Positions 12,301-27,300 of a stretch of DNA of 64,000 nt are shown piece by piece. Numbering within the stretch: position 1 is the stretch's first letter; each line of letters opens with the position of its first letter. This stretch comes from Acanthaster planci (lineage: Eukaryota > Echinodermata > Asteroidea > Valvatida > Acanthasteridae): assembly GCF_001949145.1 (NCBI RefSeq), contig NW_019091532.1:418264-482263 (forward strand), read 5' to 3'. A model generated the notes under the pieces. It saw nothing but the letters and a program-made list of their open reading frames with translations, had not been told where the DNA came from and ran no database searches. The position numbers were made by a program, and so were the translations under genes.

Positions 12301-15300
12301 TGAAATTGGTGTAGAATTGGTGACAAAAATGACACACAGGGGTGTCAACCTCTGCTCCCTCCCCGCAAACCACCTCTCCCTGCAGAAATTCTTGTTCTTA
12401 CAAGTTCATACTTGGCTGTTTTGCCACATTCCATATTTGTGGTTGGTGGTAATTTAAGGTAATATGGCTGATGATTTCTCTCCAACTTAATTCTGGACAT
12501 AGACACTGTCACAGTGGGTCCCTCTTCAGGTCAAATGGATGTTGGATCATCACAGGTTGAGGATTGCATGACCCACTAACCTTGCAGAAACAAATGACTA
12601 TGAACATCCTCTGTGGGTTCTGCTTTGTGGGCCCAAATGTGAACAAACAGTGCAGTTGATATAACAGTAAAAAGATCTCAGGTGAAATGCCAGAAAATCT
12701 TACTGTTTGTTTATATGTCATGGATCATATGAAACCAACCCTCTGTATGAGTCATTCTACTTGTATGTACATGTATTCTAGCTTCTAGTTGCATTGAGAT
12801 ATCAATTGTTGCTTCACCTCAAAACCATACATTTGGATACAAGTGCATGATTCATGGGTTTGAAAATTTAAAGCCAAGGATCGTGATTTATGAATGTAGT
12901 AATTTTTTTTTTCACTGTAAAAGATCTGTTTTTTGGGGGGAGAGCTTTGTTGGCAGGGTAGGTCTGAGGAGCCAGAATAAAAGTGACAAGTTTTTGTCTC
13001 AAACTTTGAGCCAGAGCTGTTTCTTTTTCTCATTGACTGCACTGGGCCTTTCAAAGTGCATGGGCACAGTATATCACTCACCACAGTGGTAGTTCATGTA
13101 TATCTAGGGTACTATCCTTAGCCACTACAATTTAGTACAAACCTGTAGGGTTCATAGTGTGTTGCTGATTACCCAGGGTAGGACCCTGGTTGTGACTCTG
13201 GTCATGTATCAGGGGAGACTGGTCGCAAAGAACCCCCCACCCAAAAATCTGGCATTGTAAATGACAGAGGTTTTTCATTTAAGACTCAATATAAATAACC
13301 GAAATAACCCCGAAGTTTTGTCCCCCAGTTTTACAATCGGTTTAAGGGTTAATTATATGTTGCATTCTGTATGAAGTCATGCAGTGATCAGCCAGTCAAA
13401 TGTGTGATCATTTTACTGGATTGCCATGACAGTGATGGTATCAATCAACACATAAAAGGACTGTCCTATTGGTCATCAGGTATTGGTTTATTATGATTAT
13501 CACATGCTTGGGATGCCAACTATTGTTATTCTGACAGATTAAAAAAAAAAGTGGAATGTTTGAAAAATGTGCATTACTTATTTCCTGATCTCCTGTTGAT
13601 CTCCCTTTGTTTTACAGTCATAAATTGTTTCTCTAACTTCAGATCAAGAGGCTAGCTTGGCAAGGAGTACTGTACACCATCCTACCTACATCTGATGTTT
13701 ACCAGGGTTTTCCTGTATCCTACCATATACCAGTATATAGGCCTAATCTACATGTACAAGTTTCTTTTACAGATGATTCCTATCAATCAGTCAGTCGTTT
13801 TCAGTAAGCTTCGTGAAGGCATGCATTGGTAACTTGATAAAAGTGTCATGTGATTGAGACAGGAACAGATTTGTGCCCAGGGATTTTGATTCAAACCTTA
13901 CGTTTTTTGTTGTTGGCACCTGTCATAGCAGGCCATTATTGGACTCACCCCCCAACCCTCCATCCACCCCCCATAAGATTTTTCTTGGCATGCTTTGCTT
14001 CTTTTAATCTTCAAAGCCACTTTGGTTTTTTTTTTTACTTGGAACTTCAAAGTAAGGGAGAAGTACATCCCAGGGAAAATTGTCCCTTCTGCTGTTCAGG
14101 TTGAAAGTATGTGCTGGTGGCCTTGTGCTCAATTCAAAGCTCCTTTGACACCTGTCATGTTTCCCCCTTCAAATTTTATATCTTTCCCTGTCAATTGTAA
14201 ATGTAATTTTATTTGAAAGGTAATTGCGTTAATCTGTGAGGACATGGTGCAAAGGGGGGGGGGAAGAAAATTGCATTTGAGGATAAGGAATGTATTTGTT
14301 ACATTTTGTATGAACGGCTTATGTGACTGGATTTGCAACCAGATATTACATGATGCATGATGTACATGTGATTAATTTTGATGCCCTTTGATAATTTGAC
14401 TGTGCTAGGTGGTTGAAACAATCCCACTGTGAATTAATAAAAAAATTTACTAAGTAACGAGTCGCACGCCATCTGCTGTACCCTCATCTGCCGTACTCCC
14501 GTGAAGCTGTTAATCTGTCATTTATTTGTTTCCTTTTATGACTTGTTTTTGTATGCATGATGGTTTGTGGAAGATCACACTTTGGTCAGAGGGGTTTTCG
14601 TGTCTTTGGGGGAGAGTTTACTGCCTCAAACTTTAGATGTTTGTTACGATGGGTTTCTTGAGTGCCAACAGTGCATCTTGCCAAGAGGTGATGATCCCAG
14701 AGCAGTGGTGTGGTTTATTTATGGGGAGTGCACAAAGAGGATTTTATTGCATACTGATGTTGTGGTTTGTGGTCCGGGCATGTTTTTGTAGGGCCCCTGA
14801 TATATATTTATCCTGAGATTGATAGCATTTTATTGGCTTAGGATGCAGGGTGATTTTTCCCTGGTCTTGTCACTGGAGGTCACAAGAACTTGGTAGCTTT
14901 CATCTTAACCTGCTTGACAAAGTTGAGGAAAGATGGAAATAAGGGAACACCTGGATAAATAAGTGTATTGCTATCAGAGCATTTTGGGAATGGGGGCGGG
15001 TTGCAAGTGGCATGGTCCTACCTGCAGGAAGAAGTGAACTTTAGGTGCAGCCACTGACCCTCAAGATGTCGGGAAGGGAATTTCAGAAACAGATTGTGTT
15101 TTTGGAATAGGATCAAGTTTTGGAGACCTGAGAATATTTGTTCAGTGTGTTTGTCAATGTCAAATGCATGTGGCGGATTCAGCTTTGGGTCAGTATATGC
15201 AATGGGAAATCATAAAAGTGGGCCGAAATGGACTAGATTGTTTGGGAGTCGTAACCCTTGCCCCTTGAAACAGCAGGTGAAAGTTTTGCTGGATGTTTAC

Positions 15301-18300
15301 CAAATGAGAATGTAAATTGCCTTCCTTAGTGCCTTCCCGGTCTCAGCCTGCATTCCATTCCCTTGTTTCCATCTAGGCACAATACCGGAATGAGTTATCC
15401 AGTCGAGAAGAGGCCAAACAATTTATCAGCTTTTAGACACCTCCTGGATATGATGGGTGGCTTATGATTGTACACATGTGAGTGGTGTTTACGGAGGATG
15501 AACATTAACAGCAGAGGAACTCTCCGCCCTTGTGCACAATGACTTGCAAAAGTTCTCAGATCCTAAAAGAGTTGGTGCTTTTTACCATTATTTTTTCTTG
15601 CTGCCATTATAAAGCAAAGACTGGTTACAGAAAGAAACTGCTCCCATGTTAATCACCAAGTCTGAAATGATTTATGCATTGTCACTAACACGAAAGAATT
15701 TTTTGGGGGGGAAAAGAGGAAATTGAAAGTTGAAATTCTTGAAGCCTGATTGGTGGAAAAATGATAATAAATCAATCTTGAGGAGTGTTATGCCATTGTA
15801 TATGGTTTGGAACTTGTCCAACTTCTGCCCAGACTTTGCAAAAACAAATTCTATCATTACGTGATGCTTTTATTATAAACAGCACTTTTTTTCTCAGTAA
15901 GAACTGAAGTATCTATTGTATTTAAATTTTGCCTGCCCTTGGATTGGTGGGAAAACTTCTCCTCGGGCCTGAAAAAAAAAGGAGAAAAGAAATGAAAAGA
16001 TCTTTAAGTATTAATTTCCTCTCTGTGGATCAACCAAGGCTACCATTGTGTGAGTCCTACATGGGGCAACCTGGATGACATCATCATGCACTGGAGATAA
16101 AAACCATGCAGATAAATATCCAACATTGCCGGTTAGAAATTTAGAATTGTACCTAATTCTGCACTGGCTGCAACAGAGAAAGGTCGGCTGTGTCGGTAAA
16201 GAGAAGGAGTGCTTTTTCGCATCCTTACAATTCGTTATTAAGAATTAGTCTGTGAAATGGCAGGTGCACGTATTTTAGCTGTGCCTTTTTTCTTTCTTTG
16301 TTTTTGAGCGTGTGCTCTGTACAGTTGTCAAGTCGACTCCTGTGACTAAGCAAATGTGTTTTGGGGATTGGAGAATGGATTTCAGGAAAGAACAGCTGCC
16401 ACGTGTCTCTGGATGTCACCTATGTTTTGGAGTGCAAAAGCTGAAGCACATGAAATTCTACGCTCTGGCATAGCTTTGCACTTTCAAGCACTCCGTCCTC
16501 AGAAATAACAGTTCGGAACTGGCAACCACCCAATTTTTTTTCTCTCTAAGCTCTCAGGATTAAAATTGGTCACCTTCAGGGTGTGATGGTTTATGGAATA
16601 TCATCCATCTTTTGCTATTAACCACTGCCACTTCTCCCTCTGAGTTAACAAAGTTTTGGGTTTCCTGAAGTTGTTTTTGAGATGTTGACCAAGGTTGATG
16701 TGACATCGGCTGTCTACTATGGTTTACCTTGAGACTATGTAAGGCCTCAACTAGAACCCACCCATAACTTTATGTTGAAAGGTAGGAAAGCTTTGATGCT
16801 TTCTTTGCAGTGTTGATTTGACCATGAAGGTAGTTAGCAGTGTAGGATGAGAGATATGGATGGGGGAGGGGTGTTAGAATGGGGGGGTTGGATCTCCATC
16901 TGACACTAAGTGTTTCTGTTCTTGATGGAACATAAGCTTGCTGAAATTGCTGTTTAATGCTTCCACAGTGCACTTTCTGCTGTTCATGTTTATTTTAAAG
17001 TCCGTGTGAACAGAATAGCTCAGATGTTATTCTTTCCTTTCTCCCTTTTTTCTTCCACCATTTCAGGTGGTGATGGGTTCAGTTGGGTTTACTCCCCTCC
17101 CCAACGACTGAGACACACTGCTACCATATTCCTTGTTCATTTTGACCCATCACCAGACCTCGCTCAATGTATAAATTTGAAGCCAAGCTTGATAAACAGG
17201 GAGGATGTTTCTTCGCTGCTCCTGATTTGTTATCAATTCCTGATGGAACAGAATTGAATGATGTCCTGTACAAGAAGTTGTCATGTTGGTTGTTTGTGTG
17301 ATGGATCAACTCCTGCAAGGTTCTTGACCTGAATTCAGCTCTTAAGGTGACACTATGACATTACGTGCTTGCTCGGGTGCCAGGCTTGCCAGAAACTAGG
17401 TATCCAACAACATGTCTGCATTCAGTGACACAAACTAAATGCCAGGGGATCGTGTGTCCCTCCCAATTTTTGAGGAGGGAGTGGTCCATTGGATCAGCCC
17501 CCTGTGTTTGGGAATTAGAATGAAAACTTGCTTATCAAAGGTAAATTCAAACTTTCTAACAGCCCAGATGGAAAACAAATAGGCAAAGGAATTTCAGTTT
17601 TTCTTACTCTGTGAACACAACTTATCGGTGTCAATTAAATCAACGCTGTTGAGATTTTGGGTGCCTGGCTGCCAAGGTATTTTGGGAAAGCTCCAGCAAG
17701 TTGAAGCTTTAGATTTATAAATCTATAGAAGAAACTAACAATTTGTTTTAGAAAATTGTCTTCAGAGAATCAACTGTACTACTGCACTATTACATGGCGA
17801 GTGCAGCCAGATGGTAAGACTTTTTTTCCGAAATTACACAGAGTGCCAATGTTATTGCGGTGTTTTTCTTACAGTCGGTTTTATTTTTGATCTCATGCTC
17901 ATCTTTTTGACCTTCGTTGGAAAAACTCTAAGAAGCAGTGTAAACACGAGCTGCCTGAAGTAAGGCAGAAGTGCTTCTCCATGTGTTGACCCAATTTGAA
18001 TCCACCTGCTCCTTTTGAGATGAGAGAGAACTTATTCTCTGCACAGATACTCCCCCCAAATTAATTGGATCCATCATCACCTGGGAGTGAACCCAGCATC
18101 TTGCCAATGAATTGGTGTTGGGGGGGGGACAACCCTGATTTCTTATTTGGGAAGAGAGGGCCATGTTTAACGTCAAGATTGCCAAGCAATTTGCTCTCCT
18201 GTGGAACAGGGCCAAGCCTGCGCCAAAAATTTGGAATACTTTCAACTAAGTAGAACCCAAAACTCATCTCAGCAATCAGGTGTCAGTAGCTCATTGATGA

Positions 18301-21300
18301 TAAGTTACCTTTTCCTCCATGGGAGAAAAAGCCTGAACTTGATTTAAGGTGGAGTTACAGAAGGAAATTGATCAAACTCAGGAGAATTAAGAAGGGTGAT
18401 CTATCCTTGGCAGTTGGTTAATAATAATAGCTGAAGGCCACAGTGTTTGTTTCAGTTCTTATGATTCTGTTGCAATCTGTTGTTGCACCTTAACATTGAC
18501 CTTGTGGCTTCTGATTTGTATATAATTGCACAGGTGTTGAATGCATTAGTAGAAGATAACTAGCATACCAAACTTTCCACCAATCATGTCAAAGCATCGA
18601 ATATGGCTTTGCAGTTCCCCTGAGAATAAGGTGTTGGTACACGTATGAACTATCAAATTACAAAGTTCAAAGTGTGAGCCATTTTGCCTTGTGGTCATGA
18701 AAGACCTAGTGACAACTTGACAAGCTATTACAAGTGTTGATTCAACAAACACGTGGCAAATACTGGAACCAGCCCAAAATTAGGGTTGTTGAGAAAAACT
18801 GTTAACCAAGGTACCAAATGATATAGATGGCGCATGGTGCATTATCGTCTGAATAGTAGTAGCCCACATTAAATTCATTCATGTACATGTGTACATTTAT
18901 AACCAGTTTTGATTCGGGAATGCAATAACATAGTTGTAGGAAATGTCAGAAATTGTAAAGGAAATTACAGTAATAGAGAAATTGAAGAGTTGAAAATATG
19001 TTTTGGAAATTCTGAGTATATGTGAAGTCGCAAACCTTTTATGCATTGTAAAAATAGTGTGAAGTGCGTGATGATATGAGAGGAAAGATACGCCTTGGAC
19101 AACAAGAAATTAGATTACTACTACAGTATGTTCAACCTATTAAGGCAATGCAGTGGCGTATCTGCATTCCTCCTGGATGTGTCAAACTTTTGACACCAGA
19201 AGAGCAACATACCTCTCTTTGGATGGCAAAAAAGTCTCCTTGAAATGTCATGAAGAGTTAGTTGACATTAGAATCACTATAGCGAAACATAGTTGATCGG
19301 TGTACCCACCAGATAAAAGTGAGAACAGTGACAGAAAAGAGCTGAAAGATATACATATTCTTTTTCGTTTACACTGATAAGTGAATTTAAGATTTTTAGT
19401 CATCTTCCTTAACTGACCCACCCATCTACACTTTGGAAAAAAGAAATTGCTTCTAAGGTCACTCAGGAGCAGTAATGTATGTGCAATTGACGTCTGCCCT
19501 GTTGGTTTGGCTACCATCTCGTGTGCGCGTTGTCCTTGAGTGACTGTGCCTTTTTGGAACTGGTTCATTGATTCCTATCACACTTAATGCCTACGTATTT
19601 TTTAACACTTTCTTGGTTGAACCTGGTGTAGCATTTCATAGTGAACTGTGCAGTTCAAATCCACTGAAAGTAGCGTTTGAAAAAGGCGCCAAGACTGTTG
19701 GGCACTGTTGTTTTGCATAAAAGTCAAGGGTAGAGTGTTTTGTTTCCGTTGCCGTCTGGTTCCTTGTGACATCTGGAGCAGCAAGATTGATTTTATTTTC
19801 ATTAGAAGCTCCACAAATAAATGTTGGGTCCATACTAGTGGGCATCTGTCTGGGGTCAGTCGATTTTTCTTCTTTTATTTGTCCAATGGAATGCTCCCTG
19901 ATTGGCTCTTACTTGGACATCAGCAACAAAAATTGCTTAATACTGTCACGAGGAGAGAATCAACAAACAAATCAGATTCCCACAGATGGAGAAATTGAGC
20001 ATAATGCACCACCACTGGTTGCTGCACCAAACACATTACGGAAGTATGCGGCCCAACGGGGCGCGCTTCCTGAACTCTGCATCTGACTGCTTCTCGGGTG
20101 AAGAACAGGTTAGGTTGTTCATCATGCATTGCTCACAGTCCAACCAACAAACAGGCAGATGGTTTGTAGGCTCTTTCATTCAATCCACCAAAATCTAAAG
20201 CTCACAGCTTAACTTTCAGACAACATTTAGGTCAGTTGGCATTAGCAGTTAAGCAAATCAAAGTTGATTCATGCTCAGCTGAATTGAATTGTAAAGCAGA
20301 CATGATGTCAAAAAGCATTTACTTCAAATTCTGCCTGAGTTGAACCAAATTTTGTGTTCAGCAGCACAAACGCTTGACGTGACATTGCCAATTTGAATGT
20401 CTACGTTCCTCTGATGACTTACAGAGCCTTCTTTATTTTGCTCACGTTTGATGACCAAGTCCTGTTTTGCTGAGACATGGTCGTTCAATCAGTTTTATGC
20501 AGTACCTCGTTAACAGAGTGGCCTCCCGGTGACCTATGCAGCTTCCACTGTCAAAGCATATTGCAGTTGTTCGTTACTTGTTCTTGGAATCAAGTAACCA
20601 GGGTTCTTCCTGGAGGAAGTGACAAAGCATCAGCTAAACCCAGCTTCAGTTTTTCCAGCCCTCTCAGCTGAAATCAGTACAATGGGCAAATGTGAAGACG
20701 ATATACTTAGAATGCTGGTATACTTATTCAAGTATACCAGCCACGACGCACCCTCCATTCTAGCTCAACATTGCTGCTCAATACACCGGTCACTCGCACT
20801 AATACTTATGGACATCGTTCCTTCATGCATCACCATCGCTATGGAACTCTCTTCCTCACCATATGAGAACTGTCAATTTAAAGCGGTTCTCAAAACTTAC
20901 CTGTTCTATTCATTGCTCTTAATTGTTGTTTCTTGTGAAGCGCATCAAGACTTTGGTGTGATGCGCTATATAAAACTGTGTTATTATTATTATTATATCA
21001 GCAAATCACCTGCAAGCTGTTGCTTTGACGTTATATTTTATTCACTGTAACATCCTTCCTCAAGGAAAAGAACTTGCCTTGTTATAATGAGGTCAGACAT
21101 TTTACTGGGGTTTCTTCAAGAAGTTTACCTCCAGACAGGCAGATTTCTGTGGTGTTAGTTTAGGTCAATTTTTCCCAAAACCAAAGAAACAGAGCAGAAA
21201 AAAATACAAAGCTGTGGATTGACTCAGGAGCCTAGGACATCATGGGCAGAAACTCTGTGCCTTGCCCCGGACTCCCTCCCTAAATACTGCCCCCCACGGC

Positions 21301-24300
21301 CTGATACCTTGATGGGTGTTTGTCAACATCGCCTGGCCTCCCAAAGGCCTTACGAAACCGATTCTCAGATAATATGGAAGAATTTATTGCTTTGAGAAAA
21401 CCCGAGGGGAATTTTTGCTGAAGTAATAAGAACATTCCTGTGGTTTATCCTATCACAGTGGGAACAAAAATCTGCGGATGTCTTGCACTTTGCCAGAGAA
21501 TCTATTCAGCAAATTTTTCGTTGCATTTTTAATAATTAGCCAAGCAGGATTACCCTTAAGAGAGGCCAAAATATAGAACTGTATACCAGGCTTGTATGTT
21601 CATGTATACTTTTGCATTGTATTGTGTCCAAAGAAGGGTTTACCATCTTATATTTTAGTGTAATTTTCACTGTCTTAAACTTTACACTTGTCTGCATTTG
21701 ATCTCATGCAATTTATCAGTTACACTTTGCAGGAAATTGGCTCTGAAGTCCAGAGATACTTCATGAATGGAGCAGTGGTCATTTCATGTTCATGAAGATT
21801 TGGACAACCTGTTGATTCAGGTCAGGGTTTGTTCTGCCACACAGACATTGGAGACAAGCAGAGAGCGAGGATTTACATATTAACCTCAGTGTTGTGACCT
21901 GAGCAAATTAAATCAGTGTTGTTGTTGAGGTCATGTAAATTGGCCTTAGGGGCCCTGCACTGACCACAGAGTTTTATAAGCACTGGTACAATCTCATATA
22001 ACTACCCTTCCCCCAGCAACCTGAAGACCATACCTTTGTTGGACTGAGATGTCCAGGTGCATTTGCTGTTAAGCACGTAGGAAGGCTATAGGCGTATGCA
22101 TGTTTGTGCACATTCTTACGAAAATAAGGCATATGCCTTCCACGCTACACCTGTGCAGACTGGTGCCCTGGCCAAGATGGCAGGGATGAAGACAAGAAAA
22201 GGAAAGTTTTGACTGCATGACTTGTGAGGACTTCAATACTGCAGTGGGCATTAGTGCTGTCCCACGGAAAGGTTGAGGGAAGTTACCGGCAGTGTGTCCC
22301 CACATCGTTTTGGTCAACTATCAAATGCTATTGCAGAACTAGATTTTGCTTGCTAACAGAACACTTAGTTTAACAACACTTTCCACAGTTCCGTCTCAAT
22401 AACCAGAAGGAAACAAGCTCATTCGACCATTAGCCCTGTTCTGTAACTTTGCCAGGAACAAGGCTATCCGCTAGCTCCTGGTAGGAAGAACAGACGATGT
22501 GCTTTAGCTACATTGGTTCTTTGGTGGAAACGGGCTGCATGTTCTCACAGGTTTATGCACATGTGGCATAAGGCGCACTTGAGCATACAGTCCATGACCC
22601 ATTTATGTTAGAAATGTATGGTCTCCATGTGTGCAGTAAGTGCCCAAATGAAATGGTTCTACCAGCCTGTCTCTCCACTGCCGATGAGAGGGTTCTTGTC
22701 CAGGTCAGGGTGGGTTGCTAGCATCTTGATAATCAAATCTGTGCATGAATTTACCTGTGATAAAAATGCATACATAAATGCTACCTCTCTGCGATTAAGA
22801 AAAATCACGTCCCAAATGTGATGACACCTCACATATTTATCATAGGACAAGGGGAAAAATTAAAGTGTATCATTCATTTGAATAAACAGCCAATATTGCA
22901 CACAGTGAATCACAACATTGAATGTGTTTAAAGCAAATACAAAATTAGTCTAATCACTCTTCTGCACCTGCCCTTCATGTTTTCTTCATCGTATACACCT
23001 GACCCCTGACACCCCCCCCACCCCCTGGGCCAGCCTCTCCATTCAAATGAACAGGATATACAAATTGTGCACATACCAGGGGCCTTACTTGTGCAACAGG
23101 GATGCTGGTTTGATCTCTGGGGACAGAGAGCTTGGATCAATCTGCTAGGATGATTGGACATCACAAAGTGATTTCTTGTCGCAAGAGATTACTTATTGGA
23201 TTAGTTCTTTATAGGATCATGGACAGTGAAAAGGTTAGATACATACTCAGTGCTGTGGCAAGCAANAGACAAAAATTTCATTTGTGTTTCAGAAATCTCA
23301 GGGATGTTGGCGTGCATGCTATTGGGCCCTGAACGGTGCTGATTTTACACTGTTTTCAATGGGGCTTGAATTAGTGGACTGGACCCCTGAGGTACATGCC
23401 GCCCACACGTATGGCTTACTTCTGGGTATTGCTGGGGGGTTGGATTTTATAGCTACTCCCCATTTTTTGTTAGATTTTTGATGGCCAAAAGTGAATAAGC
23501 AATCTCTCAGAATCAGAAAAATGTCTTATACAAATTGTTTTTTTGGAATTTTCCTTTGTGGTTTGCTGGTAAAATTCCCATCAATATCAATTTAGGGGCA
23601 TTGCTGCCCTATTTGTAGGGAAATGTACATTTCTGCAGATTTTTAAGTATACAAATTAGTCACTTGTAAATGCAAAGTTGTTGATACATTTTCCTTAACA
23701 GGCACTTGCTGGTTTTAGGTCCCAGCTTGAGAAAGGAACTGATTGTCATATAATAATACATCATGAAGGTCATTCATACATTCATGCTATATTCATGCTT
23801 TTATAGAAAAGCCAATCACTTTGTAATTTTGTTTTTATTTGAATTATCTGAAAAGAAGCAGAAAGGAAAAGCTGAAATACTACATTGTGCTATATTCTGC
23901 CCATAGATTAATCAGCATTGGCATTGGCCCACAAGTAGAGAGTGTCTCACTGCGATGTGGAAGCCACATGTATGCTGGGTCTGGCACCCTGACCTCCCCC
24001 AACTATCCTGGACAGTACCCTGCAGATGCAGAGTGCGCCTGGCAGATTTCCACGGATGAGGGCAACCACGTGTCGCTGACGTTTAACTCGTTCGAGTTAG
24101 AAGAGTCAACAGACTGCCGGTGGGTAGGAATGGGCAGTGCTAGGGTTAATTCTGAGGTGTTCATTACAAAATCGGCCATGGAGAAATCAGAAGAGGATAT
24201 TGTACCCATCCACCTGTAAACCGTCATTCCCTTTCAAAAAGGGCCACGTCCAAATCTTGTGTTTAGATCTAGGTCTTCACTGATTGAAGCTGGAAGCCGG

Positions 24301-27300
24301 TGGCTATTCCATGGACTCTGACTAAAGCATTTCAAATTAATATACCATTCAAAATTATCAACATTTTAAAAAATGGATGTTAAACATATGGATGGGTGGG
24401 TTGAGAGAAAACTAGACTAAATTTCATAAAATGCAGTTGGATTGTATTGAAAGGCAAGTCAGTTTATTTAGGACTGAAACTTTGAATTGATAGATAAAAC
24501 AATTAAAAAAAAGAAGAAAAACAACATCAAAACAAATTGATAATTTTTTATTGACCCAAATTAAGGAATACAAAGGTTTTGGCATTAGCATTATTTAATG
24601 GCCTCCTAGTACTTTTCCTCATTTGTATGACTTTATCTTTCGTTTTAGTTACGATTATCTTGTCATATTTGACGGGGCTGATGACACGGCAACTGTCATT
24701 GGGCGTTATTGCGGACAACAGACCCCACGCACTGTTACCTCAACTGCCTCCAAACTCCATGTGAAGTTTGTCAGTGATTCCTCCATAGAGAGGTTGGGGT
24801 TCCACGCCAACTTCAGCACAGGTGGGAAAGACATTTTGAGAGGTGTGCACGGTCTTGGTAGAAGCTTGTACTCAGCCTTTTTTTCCATTAATGAAATTGG
24901 AATCCCCCCTCCAGAAAAGCAAAACTTGACATTACTTGCTTTTCACTTGGCTAAGTTGAATGAACTCAGATCCCAGCACAGCCTTGTATGCTTCATTGCA
25001 GCTTGAGTATTTTGTAGGGTGATTATTTTGGCTGATGCAGAAAAGCAAACTGAGCTTTGTGTTTGTAAGAGCATCAACTTCCTCACTCTCAAAATGTCCC
25101 CTTGAATGTAGAAATCTAATGCTTCCTGATTCTCTAATTTCTGTATGCACAGTGATGCGATTAAAGGGTTTATACTCCCATCTTTGGCTGCCAAACATGG
25201 GAAAATGTAAGGAAAAACAATTAAAGATGCTTGTCGAGTCCCCAAGCTTAATAGCAATGTGCCCCTTTTGAGCCAAATCAGGATCCGCCCCTATGCAGTA
25301 ACCACCTACACTTAGATTGAACAGCAAAACAAAGAAATGCCGCTTAAATTCATAGTTGGCAAGTTATTGATACCACTCAACAGTGGTGTTGATGTTCTCG
25401 TCGAACAGGCTGCTCCCGAAATCTTGCGGGTCCAAGAGGTCAGCTGACTTCCCCAAACTACCCTGGTTACTATCCCATCAACCAGAACTGCCTCTACAAG
25501 ATCACCGTTGGCAACGGCAAACGTATACGACTCCAGTTTCTCATCTTTGCAACCGAAGGAACACCATCATTCTGCAGCTATGACACCTTGGAGATATTTG
25601 ATGGGACAACAACAGGTAACAAAAATAATGAAAGGATAATTCAGCAGAGTAACTTTTGGGCAAAAGGTCATTTCAGGGGAATGAGAAACTAGTGAATTTG
25701 TATCAAACAGATCAAAGTTCTTTCCTGGTCAACTCTAAATTCTGGGCGGGAAGCATAAATGTTGCTCGGGCCTTAAAATTTGACCGTTCACAACAAGCTT
25801 TTACAATGTGAGAGGGACACTGTAAGATTTGGTAAGATGTCCATAGAACCTGCTGATGTCATTTAGTATGTGTGATTGTTTACAGCATATTCAATTTCTT
25901 TTTTTTTTCTGTCATTTCAGACTCTAAGCTGATTGGTCGATATTGTGGCACTGATATTCCTGATCCCGTCATAACGTCTGGCAATGAGATGATGATGAGA
26001 TTTCTGAGCGACAACTCGGTTGGCCATCAAGGCTTCTATATTGAGTTTGAGGAAGTCGGTGAGTCAGTGCAAACATAAAGTCCCACCTCCTCTGTCAATT
26101 TCTTTCTTTAAAGTTTCCACAATCACAGTTGTGAATTCCAGCCCAACAGCAGTGCTCAATGTTGAAGTGACAACAAGGTACAGTCAGTCAAGATTTGTTC
26201 TCTCTTATCATCCCTTGTTAATTGCACTAACATTGGTGATGTTAGTTTTTCCCAGTCTTCATTTTTGATGCGAGATCCAACTGGAATTTAACAAAATGGC
26301 TAATTCACAAATAAGAAGATGAGGAAACACCTGTTGTGTTTAGTTTTGATAATCCAGCAGCCATCAGCTGTTTCCTTTTAGAACCTTTTGGCAATTTGCC
26401 TGTTCCTCCTGAGAGTCGTCTCTCACTAGCTCGCAGGAGAATGGTGATCCATTTTGTGGGCAGCGAGTTGGCCAGTGGGGGGGTGCTAAGGCAAGCAAAT
26501 ATCACTTTCATTAATTGAAGCCGCTGGTTTGTCTGTGAATGCAAGACTAAGTATTTCATGCCAGGTTTAACATACTCCTAATAAGCCTTTTGCAAGTTAA
26601 TTTGAATAAAACCTGGTTCACTGAGTTCTTTAAATTCAGGTGAGCATAAGTTGAATTCTCCATACTGATGACACTGTTGCTATACCTCGTAATTCGGGGA
26701 AAGCTTATGCTTAGTTACATAAGAGATGCCTTGCATCAATGCACCATTTTCAATAGATAAGAAGGGCACAAAGGAACCAAAGTTTGCCCCAAATTACAAG
26801 GTACATGTGTAGCAACAGTGTCTGTAGTCTGGGGAAATCAAATTATGTTTATTTGCAATAATGTAAGTCAGTGTACCTGATTTTATTCAAATTTAACTTG
26901 CAAAAAGTTTATTCCACACTGTGCCGTTTCTCTCCAAGACCCTAACTGAAAATTGCTTTTGGTGTATGTGCTGGTTTTGGATGAATTCTTTTGAAGTGAC
27001 GAGAATGCCTGTTTTATTTGCCGCGTAACCATGATTGCTGCATGCCAAACTTGTTAACAAAATTAATTTGACTAAAAATAATCAAATGAACAAGAAATGC
27101 ATGTATTTAACATTTTACATCTATTTTTTATTGTTTTCATTGTTCTTTTCTGTTTGAGTGTTCGAATTTTGAAATATGATGTTGTTTTCTTTCCTTTTGT
27201 TTGTCCATGCTGTATTTTTTTTTCTTTTGTGTTTGTTTCCTTCTCAAAAAACCTGTTTTGATGTGACTGTATCTCTGGCTGTATCAGTATATTTTGGAAC

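Noticed and set aside
20619-20860. Open frame upstream of the retrotransposon tail as a host gene
   Set aside because: The frame runs into the LINE-like [10 protein letters not shown] end and (TTA)n tail, so it is best explained as transposon remnant plus chance.
23839-23906. Upstream extension of exon 2 to an ATG at 23839 as the protein start
   Set aside because: The N-terminus it gives ([15 protein letters not shown]) is strongly basic and lacks a signal-peptide start, while splicing from 9358 gives an ideal one in the right phase.
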